Under the pieces are notes generated by a model. The model ran no database searches. It was not told where the DNA came from and worked only from the letters and a program-made list of their open reading frames with translations. From Mycteria americana (lineage: Eukaryota; Chordata; Aves; Ciconiiformes; Ciconiidae), in assembly GCF_035582795.1 (NCBI RefSeq), contig NC_134379.1, positions 2,232,001-2,296,000 on the forward strand: a stretch of DNA of 64,000 nucleotides, in the 5' to 3' direction. The position numbers and the translations under genes were made by a program. This document shows positions 47,730-57,725 of this stretch, piece by piece. Numbering within the stretch: the stretch's first letter is position 1; each line of letters opens with the position of its first letter.

Positions 47730-48076
47730 TGCTGTGGGTCCCCCCACAGCCACACTGCTGCCCCGGAGCAACCCCCCGGGGCTGGGGTCGGCCTCTGCAG
47801 CGGGGAAGGGGTCGCTGCCTTCGCCCTCGGGCTGTGGGGACGGCCGTGCCCGCGGCGGGCTGGCTTCTCCCGGTGTCCCGGCCTGTTGCGGCCTACAGCG
47901 GAGCGCGGCCCGGCGCAGCCTAACGGCGCGGTTACCATGGCAGCGCGGCGCCATGACACTCCGCGGGGTGGTTGCTATGATACGCAGCCAAGGCACCGGC
48001 TCGGCCCCGCCTCCGCGCCCTCGGAAGTGCTCGCTACTTCCGGGGGCGCCGCGGGGGGTGTTGGGTGTGCGGCAGC
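47730..48076 (+). promoter_or_regulatory. DDX52: DDX52 CpG-island promoter with RFX-like and ETS sites
   Basis: This GC- and CpG-rich, TATA-less promoter has two RFX/X-box-like palindromes: GTTACCATGGCAGC (47931-47944) and GTTGCTATGATACG (47971-47984), set 40 bp apart. A GC box CCCCGCC (48005-48011) follows. Then comes an inverted pair of ETS sites, CGGAAGT (48022-48028) and ACTTCCG (48036-48042), separated by 7 bp. The ATG is 34 bp after the second ETS core, so the 5' UTR must be very short. This layout is typical of a housekeeping gene. Confidence 0.7.
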
Positions 48077-51000
48077 ATGGAGGCACAAGAGCTGTTCCGG
48101 CGGTTGGGTGCCGGTGCCCGGTTTGATGTGCGGCGCTTCGGGCAAGATGCGCGGCGCTTCGGGGTGAGGCGCTACCGGAGGGAGGCTGGGACGGGTCTGG
48201 GCCCCGTTCCCTCCGCGACGCGGGTCTCCAGGCCTCGTCCCTTCCTTGCGGCGGGCCCTCGGGCCTACCTGCGGCCCTGCGGTAGCGGTCGGGGAGGCGC
48301 TGGGGTCTGGCCGGGGCGTCTCACCGCTTTCCCTGCTCTCTCTCCCAGGTGATAAAGGGGAGCGGCGGCAGCGTCTCGCTGGAGAGCCTCGACTTCTTCG
48401 GGCGCAAGGAGGGAGCTCCTCTGAGGTCTGCGGAGGAAGGCTGGGGGCTCGGAGGGGCTGGAGAGGAGGCGAAGGGTGGAGAGCAGCAGAAGGAGGATGG
48501 AGCAGGGAATAACGACGGAGAGGTGGCAGGAAAGAGAAAAAGAACTGCAGAAAGCAGTGAAGGGAAAAGAAAAAAGAAAAAGACACGAGGTATTTATATA
48601 TATGTGTGTGTGCCCCAGACAGAATACTCTGATGTAGTTTGTGCTTCTTGCTTGTTTCCGTTTGCTTTGAACCTGCAGGTACGGTAGGTCATTTTACCAG
48701 AAAAAAAGAGGATTCTGGGTTCTTTGGCCGGCCTGCGTCAGAGCTGATAAAATAATTGGGCCAAGATTCAATGTTAAGGCGTGAAGATGTGTTTGCCATC
48801 CTTCTGGAGTCTTCATTCACTTTAGTGAAAATGAGACAAAAAAGGTTTTGAGGTGACCTTTTTTACCAACTAATCTTTGATTGGATTTTACTAATGGAAT
48901 CTCAATTCTTTTTGAAACTTCCAGAAGCAGCATCAATGCCAGAGTTGTCAGAAAGTAATGGAATCAAGTGGATGTCCTCTCTGGAAGCAAAGTTCGAAGA
49001 TGCAAAAGACAAAAAACCTACTGCAGAAAAACTTGAACGCTTGAGAAGAGAAAAGGTGGGACCACAGAATTCTAATGTAGCAACAGATCACTTGGTTTCT
49101 GTGGGTGTTTCATCTGAAAATTGAGGTTCGTTTATGGTAGTTTCTCTTGGGAGACGGGTTACTGAGTATGGGGAAAATAACCGGAAGATGAATCCGTATA
49201 TGTTTAGCTTTATGCTGTCAAAGAAAGAAAGAAAGAGTTCGTCTTTTGTCTTTTAGATAAACCGCTTCAGAAATCAACACAAGATTAATGTTCAAGGAAC
49301 AGATCTTCCCGACCCAGTTGCCACGTTTGATCAACTTCAAAAGGAATACAAAGTCCACCCTAAAATCATGGAGAATATTCAAGCTGCTGGCTTCCAGGTC
49401 CCAACACCAATCCAGATGCAGGCTATTCCTGTCATGCTTCATGTACGTTTTCTGGAACTGCATTTTATTCTATGGAGTATGGCAAAATGTGGAGAGCGGC
49501 CCCTCTTTAGGGTCACGGCAGTGGTTAGTTTCACAGCTTTAGAGATACATTGACTGCATCGAAGTTCAATACTTAGCCATTACAGTATTCTTGAGCTGTG
49601 CTTTCACTGAGGTATTTTGGGTTAGTTTGTAGGATTAATATTTACATGAATGTGATTTTTGGGGGGGTTGGGTTTTTTTTTTTCCCCCCTCTTTTTTTTC
49701 TAGTAAAATATAACACCCTTCTTGTTTTTCTTACAGGGTCGGGAACTTCTAGCTTCAGCTCCTACTGGGTCTGGAAAGACACTGGCATTTTGTATTCCTC
49801 TCTTGACACATCTGAAACAACCTAGGAACAAAGGATTCAGAGCGCTGATCATATCGCCTACCCGGGAACTTGCTAGCCAGGTGTGCATTAAGGGGAAAGG
49901 GGTTGTTGTCATATTGATGTACTTCAAAGTTTCGCTCTGAATCAGTAGAATAGCAGCTTAGTAAATACTTTTTTCCTTTATTACCCTCAGATATCAGAAA
50001 AAGCTAAATTAAATGTGTCTTTTGTCTTCTGTGAAATAGCTACATATCTACTATCTTAGTCTAATCTAGATGATTGGATTAGAGGCTCAAGATTCTTTGA
50101 TCCTATTTTAAAACTGCCCAGTGCTTAGGTGCTCCTAATGCCTACCTTCATATTTGAGGTTGCTGCAAGAGATTTATCTGTTTGTGCCAAACACAGAATT
50201 TCTATGAATAACTTTATTTTGAAGCTTTGTTATTAAACTGAAATAAAAATTACAACTTTGGGCAGAGTTCCATTTTTATTCAAACAGGAGAGGGGACTTA
50301 TGGGAGCTACATCATTAGAGTTAAAATATGGTAGTCAGACCCGTGAGAACTTCCGAGTGAATAATATGTGTTAGAAAGCTGCATTTTATTATACTAAGAA
50401 GACTAGACAGCTTTCTCTTTACACTGAAATTGGGGTGATGTTTGAAACTGTAACTTAGAGATTGCCTGCAGTTTTTCTGGTCAGAAAAGCTAACGGGGTT
50501 GCTTTGAAGATTTAGTCTCTGTTGCTGCCTTTTCAGACACATCGGGAGCTGGTGAAGTTGGCTGAGGGGACGGGCTTCAGAATACATATGATCCACAAGG
50601 CAGCTGAAGCAGCAAAGAAATTTGGGCCCAAGTCTTCTAAGAAATTTGGTAATTGTTTTAACTACTTGAAATACTTCTGAAAACTTAAAAACTGTCACTG
50701 GCTTTTCTCTGCTGGCCTGTGTGGTTTTAAAGAGATTGGTTAATACCACTCAAGACGTGCAATCTATTGCTCAACACTAAAAAAAGTAGCTGGCATGGAA
50801 GAGATAGGAAGTGAGCCTGACAGTGGACCCTGTTAAATTGTACCTCTGGCAGCTTGGATTGGAACTTGGGTTTCTCAGGGCTCTGTTAGTCTAGTTTATT
50901 TTGTGTCTTTTTTAATGTTTTGCCCTTTTTTTTTTTTTTCCCTCCTCCTATAGATATACTAGTTACTACTCCAAACAGACTCATTTATTTGCTGAAACAA

Positions 51001-54000
51001 GATCCTCCAGGAATAGACTTGACCAGGTACTGAGAGTCTTTAGCAAAGCCAGATTTGATACTAGCTTTGCCACTGAAAAGCAGATGCGTGCGTAGTCCTT
51101 GCATCTGTGATGGTCTATTAGAACTTTTGCCTTCTCTACAAGTGACTCTTAGTGGAAAGAAAACCTCTCTGTTCCTAGTGTGGAGTGGCTGGTGGTGGAT
51201 GAGTCGGACAAATTGTTTGAAGACGGGAAGTCGGGGTTCCGAGATCAGCTGGCCTCCATCTTCCTGGCATGCACGTCCCACGTGGTGAGAAGAGCCTTGT
51301 TCAGCGCAACCTTTGCACATGATGTAGAGGAATGGTGTAAACTCAACCTTGACAGCGTTGTTCTGGTGTCTGTTGGAGCAAGGTAGGTGTGCAGTTGTAC
51401 TCTGACTTGCGGTTTTTCCCTTTCCTGGGTAAATTGTTTGCTTTCTTTGCGTCAGCGGTCTGCTTGGTTGTATGTCTCTGTTGTTAGTCTTAGCACCGCA
51501 GGTTGTTTCTCCAGAAAAAATTGTGTAGGCATACAGATCTTTCTCACATACTGGGGAAGGTGTTTTCTTCTACCCATTACTTTGTCATCAAATAAACATT
51601 AATCTTAGAAGCATGTACTGGTGAAATAATTTTGTCATGCAAGATTTCTCATTCAGGTAATATTCATCTTGAGTAATATTTTATGGTTTTAGTGTTTATA
51701 AATATATAAATAAAGTCTGAACAGTAGCACGCTTCTGTTGGATTTCTGGTTTCAGAAACTCTGCAGCGGAGACAGTAGAACAAGAGCTATTGTTTGTTGG
51801 ATCTGAGACAGGAAAACTAACGGCAATGAGAGAGCTCGTTAAAAAGGTAATTTGGAGAGATTGAGTACGTTCTGCTTGCTTCTGAACTGAGCTGTGTGTT
51901 CTGTCAGAGGTTCATAATTTCCCAGGGCAAAGACTTCTCTGTGACACATGTTAAACCATTGTCCAAATCTGCTGTACAAGAGGAAGAGTAAGTACCCGAC
52001 CTATGAAAACAGAGCGTTCCCCGTTCTTGGTTATACATTTGAGTCTTGCCTAGGAGCAGTTTGTATTAAGAGTCTGTTTAATTTTACTTGGCAGTGTGAG
52101 TGGGTTCTTTGCGCTCGGTGGAAAAAAAAAAAATCTGTTTCTGTGATTAAAATGCAGCCTGACGCTTAAGTTAGGAACCATTCCATCAAAGGCAATGGAG
52201 CTGAACTTGCTTAGTTCTGACTCCCAAAGATTTGGCTAGTCAAAAAAAAAAAAAAAAATCATTCTCTGAGATGTCAAATACCGGGGCTGGTTAAGTCTCT
52301 TTAGTAGCTCAGTGTCTGTAACCAATAATGGTAGGAAAAGGACTTGAACCTTAGACAAGCTTATTCTGTTGCAGGGTTTTGCTCCTCCGGTCCTTGTTTT
52401 TGTACAGTCTATTGAGAGGGCTAAAGAACTTTTCCATGAACTTATTTATGAAGGCATCAACGTGGATGTCATCCATGCAGATAAAACTCAGCAACAGGTA
52501 GGAGGATATAATTTCTTCTCAAGAAACACTTTACAGCACTCTTGCTTTTACCTTTCTTTCCAGTGTAACTTCAGGTAACTTTGACAGTAAATTACTGCAG
52601 GTTTTTGTTTAGAGGTTTCATTTTATTTGGTAACATCATGACAACTTTCAGGAAACAAGTTCATCACCTCCTTTCTCAAATTGCTTATTAGGCTGTTTCC
52701 AAGTGCCTTTTTTTTTCTTTTCCTAGAGAGATAACGTAGTACACAGTTTCAGAGCTGGGAAGATCTGGGTGCTCATCTGCTCAGCCTTGCTAGCTCGAGG
52801 GATTGACTTCAAAGGCGTGAATATGGTCATTAATTATGATTTGCCAACGAGTGCGGTGGAATACATCCACAGGATAGGTGAGTGATTGTTCACAAATCAT
52901 GTTCTTTTTCTCATTTCCTAGATCTTTGATGTAGATGCTCTTGTGCATGAGCAAAAATCCTGAAACCAAGCCTGCTCTGTTGCTGCAGCACCAGCTTCTA
53001 CATCACTTGAGCCAGGTTATATCTGGGTTCAACTTTCAGTAAAACTGCGTTACTTTTTGTCAGTCTTCTACGAACCTTAAATATTTAGATGCTTCAGACA
53101 TACCTGTGCTTTCATTCAATAGGAACCATCTTTGGGGATCGGCTGCTTGGTTGTATGCTTAGTATACTAACACACATCAGGAGGCTGGGGCTGTGAAGAG
53201 GAATAGAATAAAGGGAGATATTTAAAGTAAAATCTCTACTCTTTGCAAAATTTGTGTTTGACAGGTCGTACTGGAAGAGCAGGGCACACGGGAAAAGCAG
53301 TCACTTTCTTTACAGAAGATGATAAACCTTTATTAAGGAGGTAAATCGGAAACATGATATAGCAAAAATGTTTTTTGTGTTCTGTGTAGTGTACTGCTGA
53401 ACCATATGGTTGTCTGGTACCACGCACCTCGTAAGCCCAGTATTGCCATGCTCTGGAAACCCCATGCTGCTGTAAAAAGGTCTTGCAAATAGAGAGAGAG
53501 AACTCTGCATCAGCATGGTGGAACTGCAAGTTGGTACCACAGTATGGGAAAGACTGAGGACATTTTAATGTTAAGGTTTCTTTTTGAAGCCTTTCACTAG
53601 TGCAGCAAGAGAGAAACTAGCCTCCTTTCACTTCTTTCCGTCATGTTGCCAGTAATGACAATGTGATGGCTTACTTGGTAGCACCTTTCAGTGAAACTCG
53701 GTTATTCTGACTTGAACCTCGCTAAAGGGCAGGTTCAACAGTCTTTACAACTAACTTTGCTCTTGTTCTGGTTTTCCTGAATCATTTGCCACGTAGAAAG
53801 TATGACTACCTCATGCTGTGCCTTAGGTTTTTTTAATCCAATTCTTTAACTTGCTCGGTCCAAAATTACTTGATATGATTCTCTGTTTTGGCTTACTGCT
53901 TTTTCTTCATCTCCTTGAAGACTGTACTCACCTAGAGTTTCAATGTGTTTAAACTATCCAAATGGAGTCATTAGTTTCAGTTAAGCCTTTTGTGTCTTTT

Positions 54001-55687
54001 TGTTTCTTCCTCGCCTTACTTCAAACTTGCTTTTGCGTCTTTATTTCTTGCTTTAAAAAAACCACAACAAAACAAAAACCCAACAAGAAAACAGCCAGAT
54101 GAGGGATTGCTGTCTTCCACAGAAGATGCTTATCTGTTGTCCAAGCACTCGCTGCCAGAGTTAATCTCTTCCCTCCTCTCCTTTCCAGTATAGCCAGTGT
54201 TATTCAGCGAGCTGGCTGTCCTGTGCCAGACTACATAAAACACTTTCCCAAACTGCAAAGGTATGTTCATTTGAATACTCTACCAGTTTGTTTCCCATTT
54301 TAAAAGCCTGCATGAGTGGTGCTGGGTGTGTAAGTGTTACACAAGATCTAGTTGTTTGCCATATAATTGCAGTTTAGCTGCAAAAGGAATTTTAGACAGG
54401 GTGGGGGTGGCATTTTTTTACCCAGACAAAAACAGAAACAAAAAAGAATTTTTGACTTCCAGTTTTCCTGGAGTTAACTATTTTTCTATGAGTTCCCTGA
54501 AATCTGCTTTAGACTTCCCAGGCCCATACTCATGAATTGGGCTTCTGATACATGAAAGAAAGCCCTTTACTCTTTTGAGTTACCTTTTAGAAAAATTGTT
54601 GTAGGGGTGTGTGCATATAGATCAGTACTTTTAAAATTAGTGCTTCTTTTTCATAACTTCTAATAGTTTCTAAAACTAGAAATCCTTGTATATATTAGAC
54701 TTATATTAAACTAAAGTTTGTTTGAATGTCTTGGAGACAACGTGGCTGAACTAATCTTGGAATAAACAATGCTAAAAATATAATCAGACGCATAAATCCC
54801 TAACAACCAGTAAAGGTTTTCATCATCTGTTTTATTTACTTTTAGTAAATAGGTATTAGGTATTAGTTTTTGCCCTTTAAAGTAATTTAATCCTTCTTTA
54901 CTAAATGTTGTTGTTAGCAAACAAAAGAAGAAATTCATTAAAAAGCCATTGACAAGAGAATCCATTTGTACCACCCCTCAGTGCTTCTTAAAAAAAGCCA
55001 AAAGAAAAAGGTAAGTAGGTTTTTCTCAAGAGGAGGTAAGAGATGCTATTTATCCAGAAAAGGCGCAGCAAGCTTCCTCCAAAATAACCGATAACTCATT
55101 TGGATGGACCACTCAATCATAATGATTTTAGTGATGGTGAAGTTTTAGTGTCAATATCCGTCTACTGGAAATTGGATTAATACCATCACTTTGCCTTACA
55201 TGGTGCCATGTATCAGGTGATAGCAAGCTGAGCTTAAACACCTGGCCTTGAAGCCAGACTTCAGACTAGCTATCATTTGGCAGAACCTACCTGCTTCTCT
55301 TCTGGCAAAGGGATGCCTTTGATTGTAATGCATGGAGTATTAATACATGGAGTATTAATACAAGAAGCAGATCTTAAGTTGTAATGACTGGAGCTCACAG
55401 AAGATTGGCACATAGCAGTTTGGTACAGTAGAAATGGTCATAAAGAACACCATTACCCACGCTTTGGAGTGCTGCTACTGAAGGATTTATGTTCAGCTGT
55501 ACTAATATGATATAAAACAACTGATGTCTGTGTCACTATACTTCATCTTTTTTTGTGTATAATGTTCAGGTGTCTTGGTCTGCACTGTGTTTCTTGTAGG
55601 AAAACTACAAAAGAAAATACTACAGATAAAAAGAAAGTTAAAGAAGATAAAAGTGGCAGTAAATTACAGACTGTTGCAAAAAGCTGA
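48077..55687 (+). CDS. DDX52: DDX52, DEAD-box RNA helicase (yeast Rok1 orthologue)
   Basis: ATP-dependent RNA helicase of nucleolar pre-rRNA processing; yeast Rok1 acts in 18S rRNA and 40S subunit formation. Coding exons: 48077-48163, 48349-48589, 48925-49055, 49257-49442, 49737-49880, 50537-50648, 50954-51026, 51179-51382, 51756-51846, 52375-52497, 52727-52877, 53265-53340, 54189-54260, 54918-55010 and 55600-55687. The reading is 1,872 bp and 623 residues; human is 599 as I recall. Motifs: Q motif FQVPTPIQ (199-206), Walker A APTGSGKT (223-230), PTRELA (256-261), TTPNR (305-309), DESD in place of DEAD (332-335), SAT (367-369), ARGID (487-491) and HRIGRTGRAG (512-521). DESD is normal for this subfamily. 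The extra length lies in a Lys/Glu-rich, probably disordered N-terminal exon 2 and in a basic tail. The start matches the human N-terminus in pattern (LFRRLGAGA-like). All introns are GT-AG. Confidence 0.97.
52117..52257. repeat. Two A-rich runs in DDX52 intron 9
   Basis: Short poly(A) tracts of about 13 and 17 bases lie near 52120 and 52243. They are simple homopolymers with no sign of retroposition. Confidence 0.6.
55331..55360. repeat. Exact 15-bp tandem duplication in DDX52 intron 14
   Basis: CATGGAGTATTAATA occurs twice with no spacer (55331-55345 and 55346-55360). It is a recent or conserved local duplication with no evident role. Confidence 0.9.
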
Positions 55688-56765
55688 ATAGCAGTGGACT
55701 GCTCATGAGCTGGGCCTGACACCTACGTCCATACTGAAGAACAAAAGAATGAAGATAGTGGCAAAGAGGAAGGGAGAAAAAGATTTCTTATGTTTCCTTC
55801 TGGGGGAGGATGGATGTTTACATGCAAGAAAGTCTCTACTGAAATACCAGGAGAGAATTCCTGAATGCTTCTTATAGAAGCTGCAGAGTGTGCTCTTGCA
55901 GTAAATGCCTTGTGTTTCTGAACACAATAGCAGCTGTTTGTGTTACTATCACGCAGTTTTGTATTACTTCTTGGAAATACTGTTGGTTCTGTGTTCAGAT
56001 CATCCCTAATATGTTTGTCAGACTTCCAGAAGATTCAGTGGCAGAAAACACACAGAGCTTACTGTTAGGCTTGATAAATACAGCTGTCAAAAACTTCCCT
56101 GGACACATTAAAAACAAACCAAACCTGCTTGTATTGTATGTGAAGGTAAAGCCTCGCTCCTCCTACTTTTTTGCTTCTATAAAGTCATTCTAAAGTAACT
56201 AATACTTTACCTGTCTGTAAACTCTAGTAATTTTGTACTGTTTCATATTTAAGTCTCAAAACAGAATAAACAAGGTCATAAAAGATTCTAATACAGGTAC
56301 CTGTCTGTCTACACAGCCTTGATGGAACAAGTCTGCAGGCATTATTCCGTAGCTATTAGACAAAAAGGCCAGGCTCCTCGTGTTTTCCACCTCCTCATCT
56401 GCTATCTGTGTTCTCAGTCCACTGTTGTGTCAGAATTCCGGTAATGCAGGAATGGCTTCTCCATTAGACTATAATCCTTCTTTAAGCAAGCGTTCCTGTA
56501 CAGGATTGTCTTCCTGCTTGGTCATACTTAATGCAATTGGGAATGGATCCCAGGTCTGTGTAACTCATTTACAGCAGAGCACTGTTAATTGCTCTGCCCA
56601 GGTGACAACTGTGAAGTTTTGTGAGAAACCGATGAAGACTCTGCATCCTGTTTTGCTTATTCCTTTGTTTGGTTTGTAGAATTGCATCTTCTATTTGGGT
56701 TATATGGGAACTGATATCTTCATTTTGACATCTATGAACAAGTTTGCCTGTATTTTAATAAAACC
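55688..56765 (+). terminator. DDX52: DDX52 3' UTR with alternative poly(A) signals
   Basis: AATAAA hexamers occur at 56265-56270 and 56757-56762, giving 3' UTRs of about 0.6 or 1.1 kb. The second is followed by TGTATATTC- and GATGTGG-type GT-rich sequence. A third AATAAA (57318-57323) lies close to the SYNRG CpG island and is less likely. A 101-codon open frame at 55888-56193 lies in this UTR and has no recognised relatives. Confidence 0.6.
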
Positions 56766-57500
56766 ACAGTTGTATATTCTGATAAATACTGATGACAGGT
56801 ATGATGTGGAATATGTTTAACAATTTGAGTGAGAAATTACTAATATTTGCCTTTAAAGGCACTGCTAATACCTGGAATAGATGTGCTTATTACAGTAGCA
56901 GGGCAGAAAACAGCTTTCGAATCGTGAGCGTCTTCATCTTGTATAGCAGGGTGCTAGAAGATGCTACAGTTCTCTTTCTGAGGGACTTAGTTTTAAAATG
57001 AGAGCTTAAATTTCATCTAGCTCTTTCTCTAAGACAGGGTTTGATTTTAATGTGATTTCTGACGCTGAGCGGTAGCTTAGCGAGACGTTTACTCCCCTGT
57101 GAAGTGCTGAGAAGCCGTTACACCAAACAAAAGAACAACTCCAGAACTTCCATGCTTCGTCATGTGTTTTAGCAAGCTTTGGCTGACCTTACAGCGAGGA
57201 ACTGCTTCTGCACAACTGTATGACTCTCTAGTAAATCATTTTTTCCATGTAAATAATTAAAAAAAATATCTTATTTTACGATATTTCTGAGGTTTTCGGC
57301 TGGCCCAGTTACCACATAATAAAGTAATACTTCCCGTGCCCTCAGCAGCAGCTGTGGGGGAGAGCTGAGCTGGGTTCCAGGTCAGCCCTGGGGCCCCCTT
57401 GATGTTTGGGGGGGAGGGCGGCACTTTTCCACGGAAAAGAGGTTTTAGGTGCCTGAAGTTGGCTTTACCAACACCCAGCCTCGATTTTAAAAGCGTGCGT
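56766..57500. other. Short intergenic spacer DDX52-SYNRG
   Basis: About 0.7 kb of AT-rich DNA has no coding signal. It separates the DDX52 poly(A) sites from the SYNRG CpG island. Composition turns GC-rich after about 57350. Confidence 0.6.
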
Positions 57501-57509
57501 GAGGAGAAG

Positions 57510-57725
57510 GCAGGGCCCCTCTCTCTTCAGGCCGGCGTCGCCCCGGTTGCGCGTCCGCGCCCGCCCGGCTGCGTGTTCCCGCCGCGGCCGCTCCCCGTCA
57601 GGCCAGGCCGGGCCGTGGGGCCGGGCCGGGCCGTGGGGCCGGGCCGTGGGCGGGCCGCGACTGGGCCCGGCCCCGGAAGCCGCCGCCGCTCAGCTGACAG
57701 CCGCTGCCGGGGCCGGAGCGGGAAG
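57510..57725 (+). promoter_or_regulatory. SYNRG: SYNRG CpG-island promoter
   Basis: This CpG-dense, TATA-less region contains repeated GGCCGGGCCGTGGGG-like units (about 57600-57650) and an ETS-type CCCGGAAGC (about 57672-57680). A YY1-type AAGATGGCG (57723-57731) covers the start codon. Such elements near the start are common in housekeeping genes, where YY1 sites help fix transcription start and may act in early translation. Confidence 0.65.

Noticed and set aside
55888-56193. 101-codon open frame in the DDX52 3' UTR
   Set aside because: It lies after the conserved stop, has no recognised relatives and is within chance length.
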